A DNA stretch of 64,000 bases. Source: an uncultured Pseudomonadota bacterium (lineage in GTDB: Bacteria; Myxococcota_A; Bradymonadia; Bradymonadales; GCA-2716585). The notes below the pieces were generated by a model that was given only the letters and a program-made list of their open reading frames with translations, made no database searches and was not told where the DNA came from. The DNA is taken from contig CAKZKQ010000117.1 of the NCBI GenBank assembly GCA_937123825.1, positions 1 through 64,000 on the forward strand. The letters run 5' to 3'. Within the stretch, counting starts at the first letter, position 1. Each line of letters begins with the position of its first letter. Position numbers and translations under genes: made by a program. Positions 48,478 to 59,890 of the stretch are shown piece after piece.

Positions 48478-49095
48478 TTGTTACGGATCATTGAACCGGG
48501 CGACGCCCTGGATGCGATCGAAGATGAGCTGATCCACACGATCAGCGCGCTGCAGTCGGACCCCAACGCGGTGGCGTTTGTTTCACTGACGCGGGCCTGG
48601 CTGGAGACTTTGGAGAAGGTCCGCGTGGGTGACCGGCGCGCGCGGCGAAAGGTGATCAACGCGCAGGCGCGTGCGGCGGTGGCCAACGAGCACCTCGATG
48701 AGGCCTGCGAGGCGTTTGGGGCCGCTTTGCTCGAAGCGGTCGGCGGTGACACCGACGACCCGCGCTGGCGGCGTTTTTTCAATGTCCCGGTGGGCCTCTT
48801 TGTGCGTCAGGCGTTGATGCGTCAGGTGGAGCAGGTCGGCGCCTGGCTCCAGGAGGATGACCCGGTGCTCGCCGAGCATCGAGAGGCGCTGGCCCAATGG
48901 TCCAGGGCGGCCAGCGTGGCGCTGGGAGACACCGAGCGGTTGGCGATGGTGCGCGCGCGCAATACCATCGACCGGGAGTCATTGGCGGCCGACCTCAATC
49001 GAGAGCGTCAGGCCCTTTACGAGGCACTGGTGGCCCAGGCCAGCGCCAAGGGGCTGGCCGAAGGCTGGCCGAAGGTCTTCTTCCGGACGATGTAG
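48478..49095 (+). CDS. Hypothetical cytoplasmic protein (~205 aa)
   Basis: No known family is recognised. The protein is mainly helical and rich in Arg, Ala and Glu, without signal peptide. A TTG start at 48478 has GGAGG (48468-48472) 5 nt upstream and is preferred; a GTG at 48466 is in frame. A strong bidirectional terminator follows. It is divergent from the giant sensor gene. Confidence 0.65.
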   Translation: MLRIIEPGDALDAIEDELIHTISALQSDPNAVAFVSLTRAWLETLEKVRVGDRRARRKVINAQARAAVANEHLDEACEAFGAALLEAVGGDTDDPRWRRFFNVPVGLFVRQALMRQVEQVGAWLQEDDPVLAEHREALAQWSRAASVALGDTERLAMVRARNTIDRESLAADLNRERQALYEALVAQASAKGLAEGWPKVFFRTM

Positions 49096-49152
49096 AGTCC
49101 TACAGCGGATGCCATCGTGTTGACCGGCAGCATCCAGCGATGGCACCGAACA

Positions 49153-49203
49153 AAAAGGAAAAGGGCCAACCCAATCGTATGATGGGTTGGCCCTTTTCCT
49201 TTT
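49153..49203. terminator. Perfect bidirectional rho-independent terminator
   Basis: Arms of 21 bp (49153-49173 and 49183-49203) pair perfectly around a 9-nt loop. A-rich and T-rich ends flank the GC-rich core GGGCCAACCCA/TGGGTTGGCCC. It sits between two convergent genes and should end transcription from both. Confidence 0.9.
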
Positions 49204-49228
49204 CAGCAGGTGCTGTGCTCGCCGTGGC

Positions 49229-50050
49229 TCAGAACCCCAGCGCGGTGCGCGGCTGGTCTTGCTCGGCGACACCGGGGACAAGCTCCTGATAACGGCTCAG
49301 GGTCAGGTCCAGGTATTGCGGGTCGAGCTCGATGCCGACATAACGCCGCCCCTGTTTGAGGGCTGCGATGCCGGTGGTGCCGGAGCCATTGAAGGGGTCA
49401 AGGACGCGTTGCCCAGGGTCGCTGGCCGAGCGGATGATGCGCTCGATCAACGGCAGCGGCTTCTGGGTCGGGTGCTTGCCGTGCTTCTTCTCGGCTTTGC
49501 GCGGTGGCTTGAAGTTCCACATGGAGCGCATTTGTTTTCCACCGTTTTCGGCTTTCATGTCCTTGTAGTTGAAGTGGTGCTTCGACTTGGTGGACTTGGC
49601 GGCCCAGAGGATGGTCTCTGTTGTATGTGTAAAATACCGGCAAGAGAGGTTGGGCGGAGGGTTGGGTTTAAACCACGTAATGTTGTTGAGGATTTTGAAC
49701 CCCAACTGCTGCATGGCAAATCCAATACTGTAAATGGTGTGATGCGTCCCGGAGACGAAGATCGTGCCATTGGGCGTCAATGCTTTTTGGCACGCCTCCA
49801 ACCACTGAAGGTTGAACTTGTGGTTCTCTACGGCTCCTTTGGATTTATCCCATTTGCCTTTGTTGACCGAAACCATCTTTCCGTTTTTGCAGGTGACACC
49901 ACCATTGGAAAGAAAGTAAGGCGGATCTGCAAAAATCAGATCAAACTGATTTTCACCAAGCGCCTCGATCAATTTCAGACAATCTCCTTGATACAGTACA
50001 AAACTCTCTGTGGGGTCCGTAAAATACGGCGCGACTACTCCTTCCGGCAT
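49229..50050 (-). CDS. DNA adenine-N6 methyltransferase, DpnA (M2.DpnII)-like, probable GATC specificity
   Basis: The 273-residue protein has beta-class motif order: catalytic DPPYFLSNGG near the N-terminus, then SAM motif I LDPFNGSGTTGIAAL near the C-terminus. Stretches such as KILNNITWFK, NLSCRYFTHTTETILWA, GKQMRSMW and KHPTQKPLPLIERII closely recall the M2.DpnII/DpnA group, whose members methylate adenine in GATC; this comparison is from memory. No restriction endonuclease gene is beside it, so it looks like an orphan (Dam-like) enzyme. GGAGC precedes the ATG. Its promoter region is the GATC-dense sequence at 50.1-50.45 kb, so its own methylation could regulate its expression. Confidence 0.88.
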   Translation of the reverse strand: MPEGVVAPYFTDPTESFVLYQGDCLKLIEALGENQFDLIFADPPYFLSNGGVTCKNGKMVSVNKGKWDKSKGAVENHKFNLQWLEACQKALTPNGTIFVSGTHHTIYSIGFAMQQLGFKILNNITWFKPNPPPNLSCRYFTHTTETILWAAKSTKSKHHFNYKDMKAENGGKQMRSMWNFKPPRKAEKKHGKHPTQKPLPLIERIIRSASDPGQRVLDPFNGSGTTGIAALKQGRRYVGIELDPQYLDLTLSRYQELVPGVAEQDQPRTALGF

Positions 50051-50764
50051 GAGTGCTCCTGAGCGCCTTCCTTGGCGCAGAAAAAGATTCGACCTTCATC
50101 CTTGGGTCGGATCGCTAAGCTACCGCCCTGGGATGATCTGCGTCAAGGGACTTTTATTAACAAATTCAATCAGATACAGATCCATCTGATCAGTGGTGAT
50201 CGGTTGATCAGGTCTTTGCAGTATGCAGATACAACCGTGCCCTTGATCAGCGGATTGTGATCTTCCAGTTTTGATCCAGGATCGATCTTGGATCTGATCC
50301 GATCTTGATGTTTCACGAATGATCATTTGTTTCACGATCAACCGTTGAAAATCGATCGTAACATGGCCGGATCGATCGTCACGTTTTTTACCTTCGAAGT
50401 TGTCGACACTTTTTGGTTGGACTCTGTCGATCCGATCCTCACGGGGATCGTGGCTCGCCGCACGGTGCTTTTGGGCAGGCATCCGTCACCCCGTGGCCTT
50501 GACCATGTGGCCCGGCTGGGGCACTTTCTTCTGGCCGCACACGGACTTTAAAGACGCCTTGGCGATGGCAGAAGATGGCCACGCCAGTGGGGTCAGCACA
50601 GAAGTGGCTGCCATCGTGGTCAAGCGCAGCGCCGAGGTGACTTTTGGAAAGACACCTCTTGTGGACTTTGTTGCATCTACCACAATGTGTGAGCGCTGCG
50701 TCTTGAACGCCGTCCCTGAGCACAATGCACGGGACGCCAACGCGCGACCAAGGAAGAAGGACTC
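50051..50764. other. Non-coding GATC-rich region, candidate replication-origin or methylation-controlled region
   Basis: The 714-bp gap lies between the divergent methyltransferase and flavoprotein genes, with a central AT-richer part (about 42% GC at 50161-50220). It holds 22 GATC sites within 50110-50449, the pair TGTTTCACG (50309-50317 and 50328-50336) in direct orientation, and an AT-rich CTTTTATTAACAAATT stretch near 50151. TGTTTCACG equals half of the ParB parS palindrome. No perfect DnaA box (TTATCCACA) was seen. Short open frames exist but look spurious. Confidence 0.6.
50110..50449. repeat. Cluster of 22 GATC sites
   Basis: GATC starts at 50110, 50135, 50179, 50188, 50198, 50206, 50245, 50259, 50273, 50280, 50284, 50291, 50296, 50301, 50321, 50336, 50354, 50370, 50374, 50429, 50434 and 50446. 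Random expectation is about 1 to 2 in this length. Many sit in TTGATC, CTGATC or CGATCG contexts. Confidence 0.95.
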
Positions 50765-51901
50765 ATGGATGTACTTGTGGTGGGCGCCGGACCGGCTGGC
50801 GCGACCGTGGCCAGCGGCCTGGCTCAGGCTGGGCTTCAGGTCACTCTCCTGGAGAAGGCTCAGCTTCCCCGTTTTAAAGCTTGTTCTGGCGGCCTGCCGG
50901 CCAAAGTCCGGCCTCTGGTCAACCTCCCCGATGAAGTCTTTGACCAGCAGGTCGAAGACGTCATCCATCGGGTCAAGTTCACCTACCGCCACCAAGACCC
51001 GGTCATGGTCGAATCCGAAGACCCTCTGGTCTACATGGTGCGCCGCGACCGCTTTGACCACGCGCTGATCACCGAAGCCGCGCGCCACGGCGCCCGCATT
51101 CTGGATGGCATCGAGGTGGTCGGGGTTGATCCGGCCGGTCCTCGCGTGCGTGTGCGCACGACCAAAGGCGAGTTTGCGGCCAGGGTCGTGGTGGGTGCCG
51201 ATGGGGTGCATTCGGCAGTGGCGCGCTCGATTGGGCAAAGCGGCCATGAAAAGCTCGGGTTCGCCTTCCAGGCCGAGGTGCCCATGAGCCCCTCCGCGCT
51301 CGAAGAGTGGCGCGGCACGGTTGGCGGTGACTTTGGCCGCTTGCCGCACGGCATCGGCTGGGTCTTTCCGAAGTCAGACCACCTCTCGGTCGGGCTGCTC
51401 TCTTTTACACAGCGCCGGGGTTGGAAGCGCGAAGAGCTCTTTGAGTTCCTGCGCGGCCACGATCTGAACTTCAACCCCGACCGCACGCGCGTGTACGGGC
51501 ATTTTCTGCCCCGTTGGCACGGTCAGAACCGGTTCCACGAGCAAAATGTGCTCTTGCTGGGCGACGCCGCCGGGATCGTCAACCCCATGACCGGCGCCGG
51601 GGTCGAGGCCGCCATGCGCTCGGCCCACATCGCCGTCGAGGTCATCCGCGACGCCTTCTGGCACGGCGATGACCGCCTGGAGCGCTACAGCCAGCGCATC
51701 CTGCGCGAGATCTGCCGCGACTTCCTCGACGTGCGCGCCATGGCCAAGCTCTTCTTCTCCTTCACCCACCTGTCCTACCAGGTCGGCATCAAGAACCCGA
51801 AGTTCTCCAAGATCGCCGCGCGTCTGCTGACCGGTTCCATGGACTACTCCGAGGTCTGGGCCGAGATGCTCAAGGCCACCGTGGCGCCCAACCGCAACTG
51901 A
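50765..51901 (+). CDS. FAD-dependent oxidoreductase, geranylgeranyl-reductase family
   Basis: The 378-residue flavoprotein has a Rossmann dinucleotide motif at the very N-terminus (VVGAGPAGATVASGLAQAG), the family-typical KACSGGLP (PxxYxWCxGG-like segment), VVVGADGVHSAVAR and LLLGDAAGIVNPMTGAGVE, then a C-terminal FLDVRAMAKLF region. Members reduce double bonds of isoprenoid chains (chlorophyll, archaeal lipids, quinones) or act in related flavin reactions. Mevalonate-pathway genes at the start of the window make an isoprenoid substrate attractive, but the genes are 49 kb apart. AAGGA precedes the ATG. Confidence 0.85.
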   Translation: MDVLVVGAGPAGATVASGLAQAGLQVTLLEKAQLPRFKACSGGLPAKVRPLVNLPDEVFDQQVEDVIHRVKFTYRHQDPVMVESEDPLVYMVRRDRFDHALITEAARHGARILDGIEVVGVDPAGPRVRVRTTKGEFAARVVVGADGVHSAVARSIGQSGHEKLGFAFQAEVPMSPSALEEWRGTVGGDFGRLPHGIGWVFPKSDHLSVGLLSFTQRRGWKREELFEFLRGHDLNFNPDRTRVYGHFLPRWHGQNRFHEQNVLLLGDAAGIVNPMTGAGVEAAMRSAHIAVEVIRDAFWHGDDRLERYSQRILREICRDFLDVRAMAKLFFSFTHLSYQVGIKNPKFSKIAARLLTGSMDYSEVWAEMLKATVAPNRN

Positions 51902-51916
51902 AAGTGCGCCGCAGGC

Positions 51917-53116
51917 CTATCCCTGGATGATTTGGGTGCCTTGCTTGAGGGTGTTGTCGAGGGTTTGAGGCACCGACGGTTTGGCGCTCAGCCACGTCTG
52001 GAGCCCCGCATGAATGCTCAGGACCTCGTCGAGCCCTTCATCCAGTTCCTGCTCTCCAAAAATCTGTGCGTAGTCAGACAGCGCCTCTGAGGCCGCCAGG
52101 AGTTCCCGGCAGGCTTCGTTCATGGCCTGGAGTGGGGCGGAGGTTTGTTTGACCACCGCGGTGCTGCATTGGCTCAGGTCGAGCTTGCCGTGAGCAAAGT
52201 GGGCCTGTGAGGCCATGGTGCGCCCCGGGGAGAGATCTCCTGGGCCAAGTCGCCCGGTCCAAAGCGGATCGTCGGGGACAAAGCCCAGCACGGTCGCCCC
52301 TTTGGTGTGAAGTCCGTCGAGCGCGGCCTGAAACTGTGCCAGCGCCATTTGTCCGCTCGACGCGCCGAGCCCGTCGACCTCTTTCCACGACACCAACGCA
52401 GGCATCGGGTCGTAGAAGACCACCAGCAAAGGCCCCTCGATGGCCTGCGCGATGGTGAGCGTGGCCCGCATCAAGAGCGCCTGCTGGCCTTTGTGGTGGG
52501 GCTGGGCGCGCAGCTCAATGGCCTCCACGCCTTTGGGAGGGGAGGGGGCCTGGGGTGAGCCCGCGACCCAAAGCACACGCGCCTTGGCTTGCTCGGCGAT
52601 GAACGGCACATGGGCAGCCGCCAGTGACGCCAGCGCCGCGGGGTCGGGTTCATAGAGCGCCAGCGCTTCGCCGCCCATCAGCGGCGCCAGGACATCCACG
52701 CCGGGGTGCCCAAAAGTCCATTGCGGTTGTTTGGACGGCGGTTGGACCTCAGATGCCGCCCCAGCGCCCGGCTCCAACGTCCCCAGCGGCAAGCTCGGCG
52801 TTTGCTCGCTGGGGCCGAGGCAGGGCCTCGCGCTGGTTTGCCAAAGAGCCTCAGGGGCAGGGGTGTGCAGCGGTTGTGGGTGTGCTTGGAGCGTGGTGCC
52901 GGTGTGTGGGGATGGTCCGCACCGGACTGCGGCCAGGACATCGCTGGGGTTGAGCGGCCGCAGCACTTCGGCCAGCGCGCCGCCTTCTCCCGTCCACACC
53001 GTGCCCGGTTCAGGCCGCCGCTCAGGAGCAAACTCAAGGATGACGGTCGAGGTTTGGGGGCCAGGGCCCAGCACCCGGCCATGGACGATCTGCAAGGGGT
53101 CTTTGATCTGGTTCAC
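51917..53116 (-). CDS. Pseudo F1-ATPase beta-like protein without P-loop
   Basis: About 399 residues from the GTG at 53116 (GGAAGG 8 nt upstream). Segments line up in order with AtpD, encoded just upstream. The N-terminal barrel (QIVHGRVLGPGPQTSTVILEF, about 10-30) is followed after a Pro-rich linker by GVDVLAPLMGGEALALYEP (beta: [20 protein letters not shown]) at about 139-156. Next are ATLTIAQAIEGPLLVVFYD (beta: [17 protein letters not shown]), then TVLGFVPDDP near 276 (beta: AVYVPADDL) and AHFAHGKLDLSQ. ALSDYAQIFGEQELDEGLDE near 345 matches [19 protein letters not shown]. The Walker A GGAGVGKT and the catalytic Glu motif are absent, so ATP hydrolysis is not expected. Possibly a regulator or assembly factor of F1. 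Confidence 0.7.
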   Translation of the reverse strand: MNQIKDPLQIVHGRVLGPGPQTSTVILEFAPERRPEPGTVWTGEGGALAEVLRPLNPSDVLAAVRCGPSPHTGTTLQAHPQPLHTPAPEALWQTSARPCLGPSEQTPSLPLGTLEPGAGAASEVQPPSKQPQWTFGHPGVDVLAPLMGGEALALYEPDPAALASLAAAHVPFIAEQAKARVLWVAGSPQAPSPPKGVEAIELRAQPHHKGQQALLMRATLTIAQAIEGPLLVVFYDPMPALVSWKEVDGLGASSGQMALAQFQAALDGLHTKGATVLGFVPDDPLWTGRLGPGDLSPGRTMASQAHFAHGKLDLSQCSTAVVKQTSAPLQAMNEACRELLAASEALSDYAQIFGEQELDEGLDEVLSIHAGLQTWLSAKPSVPQTLDNTLKQGTQIIQG

Positions 53117-53204
53117 TGAGGTTGCCTTCCATGTTTTATCCGGGCTTGAAGGTAGCCGAAGGACGCGCGCAGGTGAAGGGGGAGGCGGTTGTGTTCCTGG
53201 GTGA

Positions 53205-53246
53205 GCCAAGAAACAAACAGGCCGACGAGCATGGTGCTTGTCGGCC
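53205..53246 (-). terminator. Rho-independent terminator of the atp operon
   Basis: On the minus strand an 11-bp stem (GGCCGACAAGC/GCTCGTCGGCC, one G-T pair, 53220-53246) is followed by TGTTTGTTTCTTGG. It is 45 bp beyond the atpC stop and lies before the pseudo-F1 gene, so that gene may need its own promoter or readthrough. Confidence 0.85.
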
Positions 53247-53290
53247 GCAAGTGGGTCACCGTGTCACCGCCGCAGGGGCGGTGGGCGGTG

Positions 53291-53722
53291 TCACTTGTTC
53301 TCTTCGGAGACGACGAGGCGAGCACGTGCGCGCTCGAGGGCGCGACGCTGGATTTCGGCAGCGTCGAGCTCTGTGGCTTCCTCGCCCTGGGGCTTGCCTT
53401 CGGCCTCTTTGAGGGCCTGCTCGGCGCGTTCCATGGCGGCGCGCGCGCGATCGGCGTCAATGTTGGCGGCGTCTTCGGCGGCGTCGGTCAGGACGATGAC
53501 TTTGTCGGGAAGGATCTCGGCAAAGCCCTGGTGGACGGCGAAGAACTGTTGTTGGCCGCCGTCAATGGCGACCAGACGCCCCGAGCGAAGCGTGGTCATC
53601 AGGGGAAGGTGACCGGGCAAGATGCCCAGTTCACCGTCAGCGCCCGGCAGAATGACCTCGTCGACGTCTTCGTGGAAGACAGCCTTCTCGGGAGTAACAA
53701 TCTCGAGGGTGATCTTGGCCAT
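53291..53722 (-). CDS. atpC: ATP synthase F1 subunit epsilon
   Basis: Rotor subunit that couples F1 to the c-ring and can inhibit hydrolysis. The N-terminal beta-barrel is standard (LEIVTPEKAVFHEDVDEVILPGADGELGILPGH, then GFAEI). The C-terminal helical hairpin carries a short acidic insertion (EGKPQGEEATELDAAE). GGGAGG precedes the ATG; 10 bp separate it from atpD. It is the last gene of the operon before the terminator at 53205-53246. Confidence 0.96.
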   Translation of the reverse strand: MAKITLEIVTPEKAVFHEDVDEVILPGADGELGILPGHLPLMTTLRSGRLVAIDGGQQQFFAVHQGFAEILPDKVIVLTDAAEDAANIDADRARAAMERAEQALKEAEGKPQGEEATELDAAEIQRRALERARARLVVSEENK

Positions 53723-53732
53723 GGGGCCTCCC

Positions 53733-55409
<1,677 letters not shown>

Positions 55410-55419
55410 TTAAATCCGA

Positions 55420-56316
55420 TCAGCCGTTGACGGTCTCGGCACCGGAGGTGATCTCCACCAGCTCTTTCGTGATGGCCGCCTGACGGGCGCGGTTGTATTG
55501 CAGCGTCAGGGCGGCGATCATGTCGGAGGCGTTGTTGGTGGCGTTGTCCATGGCGGTCATCCGCGAGGCGTGCTCACTGGCAACCGAGTCGAGCATGGCG
55601 CTGTAGACCATGGTCTCGACGTATTTGGGCAGCAGCACCCCCAGCAGGTCGTCTTTGTCGGGCTCAAAGAGGAACTCGGTGGCGTCGGAGGCCTCGGCTT
55701 CCTCGCCTTCATCTTCAAGCGATGACGGACGCACCGGCAGGATGAGATCGACGCGCTGGTTGGTGGCGATGGCGGACTTGAACTCGTTGAAGGCCAGGTA
55801 AACCCGGTCGTAGCCACCTTCGGTGAACTGCTCGGTGACCTTCTGAGTGAAGTCGCGCGCGTCGCTGAAGTTCACGCCCTTGTTGAGCACCTCGGGGTGC
55901 TCCTCAAGGACGTTGTGTTCGGTGCGCTTGTAGTACGACTGGCCTTTGCGACCGATGACGATCAGGTCGAAGCTCTCCACCTCGCCGGCGGCCTTGTATT
56001 CGGCCATGATCGTCTCGATGCGGCGCAGCAGACCCGCGTTGAAGGGTCCGCACAGGCCGCGGTCGCTGGTGATGATCAGGAGCAGGGCCTTGTCGCACTT
56101 CTCGCTGGAGCGCAACAGTTCGTGATCCTCTTCATCCACCGCGGAGGCCAACACAGAGACCACTTCGTGGATCTTGGCGGCGTAGGGGCGCGCGTGCTGG
56201 ATGGCTTCCTGGGCGCGGCGCAGCTTCGAGGCCGCCACCAACTTCATGGCGCGGGTGATCTTCTGGGTGTTCTTAACAGACCCGATCCGCCTCTTGATGT
56301 CCTTCAGGTTTGGCAT
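55420..56316 (-). CDS. atpG: ATP synthase F1 subunit gamma
   Basis: Central rotating shaft of F1. About 298 residues from the ATG at 56316, which gives the conserved opener MPNLKDIKRRIGSVKNTQKITRAMKLVAASKLRRA; the longer in-frame start is rejected. The conserved end SEHASRMTAMDNATNNASDMI and ARQAAITKELVEI is present. An acidic stretch (SSLEDEGEEAEASDATEF) in the middle domain is longer than in many species. It lies between atpA and atpD. Confidence 0.95.
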   Translation of the reverse strand: MPNLKDIKRRIGSVKNTQKITRAMKLVAASKLRRAQEAIQHARPYAAKIHEVVSVLASAVDEEDHELLRSSEKCDKALLLIITSDRGLCGPFNAGLLRRIETIMAEYKAAGEVESFDLIVIGRKGQSYYKRTEHNVLEEHPEVLNKGVNFSDARDFTQKVTEQFTEGGYDRVYLAFNEFKSAIATNQRVDLILPVRPSSLEDEGEEAEASDATEFLFEPDKDDLLGVLLPKYVETMVYSAMLDSVASEHASRMTAMDNATNNASDMIAALTLQYNRARQAAITKELVEITSGAETVNG

Positions 56317-56514
56317 CTTTCCTTCTTGTGCTCCTGCGCGCAAACACGCTTGGCTGTGGCTTTGTCGTCACATGCAGTGTGCGTGCGTGGGGTCAGGCTT
56401 TTGGGACACATTGCTGCGTGTCCTTGCCCTGGTCGGGCTTGTTGACGGGCCATGGCCCCACAACGCCGCCGGGCTGCGCCAGCCTCATGGACGCGGCTCG
56501 GCGTGGTGGGAGGA

Positions 56515-58068
<1,554 letters not shown>

Positions 58069-58091
58069 CTTCTATATCCTCAAATGTTGAA

Positions 58092-58628
58092 TCAGATCGT
58101 GACCGATTTACGGAGCGCCTCGAGCTGCGTGCGCAGGCTCCCGTCGTAGACTTTGCCACCGATGCGGGTAACCACGCCGCCCAGCAGCGACGGATCCTGA
58201 CGCTGCTCAAGGACGACGGTCTTGCCCGTCATCTTCGACAACAACGCCTTCATCTTGTTGACCTGGGCCGTGCTCATCGCCGAGGCACTGGTGACCTCGG
58301 CCCGCACGCGGCCTGCTTCGGCGTCCGCCAGGCGCTGGAAGGAGCGGGCGATCTGCGGCAGCGCCGCCATCCGATCCTTGTCCAGCAACAAAAGCAGGAA
58401 GTTGGTCATCAGACCACTCAGGCCCATCTTCTTGCCGATCGCGCGCAGCAGAGCCTTGCGTTCTTCGACTTCGATCGATGGGTTGGTCAACACCACCTGG
58501 AGATCGCGACTGTCCTGGTACATCTGCGCGAGATTGCCCAGCTCCTCCTGGAGCTTGTCCGCAATCTTCTCCTCAAGGCCCAGCTCCAGGAGCGCGCGGG
58601 CGTACCGAATGCTAACGCCACCTTGCAT
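58092..58628 (-). CDS. atpH: ATP synthase F1 subunit delta
   Basis: Delta links the peripheral stalk to F1. The 178-residue protein starts SIRYARALLELGLEEK and ends with the conserved DPSLLGGVVTRIGGKVYDGSLRTQLEAL. All-helical N-terminal domain, beta C-terminal domain as usual. The order atpF', atpF, atpH, atpA is as in other bacteria with paired b subunits. It is separated from atpF by 85 bp. Confidence 0.93.
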   Translation of the reverse strand: MQGGVSIRYARALLELGLEEKIADKLQEELGNLAQMYQDSRDLQVVLTNPSIEVEERKALLRAIGKKMGLSGLMTNFLLLLLDKDRMAALPQIARSFQRLADAEAGRVRAEVTSASAMSTAQVNKMKALLSKMTGKTVVLEQRQDPSLLGGVVTRIGGKVYDGSLRTQLEALRKSVTI

Positions 58629-58713
58629 CGTTTCTCTCTAGTGCCCCATCAATCCGTGGTCTTCAATATTCTCATCAGGCATTGCCGACCCCACGAGGAC
58701 CGGCCACCCTCTA

Positions 58714-59304
58714 TCACTGCTGCATCTGGCGCTCAAGCTCGCCCAGGTAGCCGTCAATCAACTTCGTCTGACTGTTGGCGTTCATGCGCTCTTTGATCAT
58801 GTCCTCGGCCATCTGCGTGGCCAACTCCATGACTTCAGCCTCGAGGGCCACTTTGGCGCGGGTAAGCTCGTTGTCCACCGTGCGCTGCGCGTCGGCGGTG
58901 ATCTTGTCGGCCTGGTTCTGGGCCGCTTCAATGATCCGATCGCGCTCGCTCTCGCCCAGTTCGCGGTACTCGCGCAGGACCTGCTCTTTCTCGGCCTCAA
59001 GCCCGGAGAGCTGCTCGCCGTACTTGTCCAGCATCGCGCGGGCCTCTTCGTGCAGCTTCTTGGCCGCCTCCAGATCCGCGGTGATCTGCTCTTTGCGATC
59101 CTTCAGAAACCGGTTGAGCGGCGCGCGCACGAAGTAAATCGCCACGCCCAGCAGCAAGACCAGGTTGATCAGGTGGAAGATCGCCGTCTTGACCAGCCCA
59201 CCGTCGCCTGCGGCAAACGCCACCGCCGGAACCAGCATCGTCACCACCAGCGCCACCACTTGGGCGCGGCGCAGCGAGGTCCGATCTGTCTTGAGGGTCT
59301 GCAT
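58714..59304 (-). CDS. atpF: ATP synthase F0 subunit b
   Basis: About 196 residues from the ATG at 59304. The protein opens with a signal-peptide-like hydrophobic stretch (ALVVTMLVPAVAFAA) and a second hydrophobic segment (FHLINLVLLLGVAIYFV), followed by a long charged coiled coil (LKDRKEQITADLEAAKKLHEEARA) typical of the stator stalk. The leader is seen in some b subunits and may be cleaved. It is followed by atpH and preceded by atpF'. Confidence 0.9.
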   Translation of the reverse strand: MQTLKTDRTSLRRAQVVALVVTMLVPAVAFAAGDGGLVKTAIFHLINLVLLLGVAIYFVRAPLNRFLKDRKEQITADLEAAKKLHEEARAMLDKYGEQLSGLEAEKEQVLREYRELGESERDRIIEAAQNQADKITADAQRTVDNELTRAKVALEAEVMELATQMAEDMIKERMNANSQTKLIDGYLGELERQMQQ

Positions 59305-59362
59305 TGTTGAGGCTCCTTGTTTATCGTGCAATCTGTGCCTTGATTCCTAAAAGAAGAACGTC

Positions 59363-59890
59363 TCAGGCCGAGGGCAGGAGCTGATCGGTGATCGCCCCCG
59401 CCAGCTTGCCGGCCTGATCCTTGAGCTGACCGCGGGCCTCTTCGACCTGCGTGGCCATCTTGGCGCGGTGCTCTTTGAGCTTGGCCTCGGCCTTGTCCGC
59501 CGCCGCCTTGAGCAGCTCCTCTTCTTTGCCCTGACCCTCGCGCTTGAGCGCTTCACGGCGCTCGGCGGCCTCCTGACGGGCAACCTTCAAGCCTTCCTCG
59601 TAGGCCTTGAGCTTCTCCTCGGCCTGCGCCTGGAGCGCCTGGGCCTCGTCACGGCTGCCGCCGATGCCCGCCTGACGCGCTTCGCGCACCTTCAGGTAGG
59701 GATCAAAGAGCAGGGGCTTGAGGATGAAGAAGACCGCCAGGAAGAGCACCAGGTAGATCACCAGGCTCTTGTCGAAGTCCAGGGGGTTGCCGCCGCCCAT
59801 CGTGCGCGCGGGCATCGTGATGATGTCCATCGCCTCGGGGCTGAGCTTTCCAAGGAGGTCGAGGGCGATGTCCGTGGATTGGTGGGCCAT
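59363..59890 (-). CDS. ATP synthase F0 subunit b' (second b-type)
   Basis: The 175-residue protein has an N-terminal helix (LVIYLVLFLAVFFILKPLLFDPYLKVREAR) and a long Lys/Glu/Ala coiled coil with GIGGSRDEAQAL, as in b' subunits of heterodimeric stators. It is the first gene of the atp operon. The a (atpB) and c (atpE) genes are not in this window, so they must lie elsewhere, as in several deltaproteobacteria. AAGGAAG precedes the ATG. Confidence 0.88.
   Translation of the reverse strand: MAHQSTDIALDLLGKLSPEAMDIITMPARTMGGGNPLDFDKSLVIYLVLFLAVFFILKPLLFDPYLKVREARQAGIGGSRDEAQALQAQAEEKLKAYEEGLKVARQEAAERREALKREGQGKEEELLKAAADKAEAKLKEHRAKMATQVEEARGQLKDQAGKLAGAITDQLLPSA

Noticed and set aside
50110-50449. 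Definite replication origin
   Set aside because: GATC density is suggestive, but no DnaA boxes or dnaA gene were seen, so it is listed only as a candidate.
50120-50482. 120-codon minus-strand frame in the GATC island
   Set aside because: Composition follows the GATC repeats, no conserved motif, no ribosome site; treated as non-coding.
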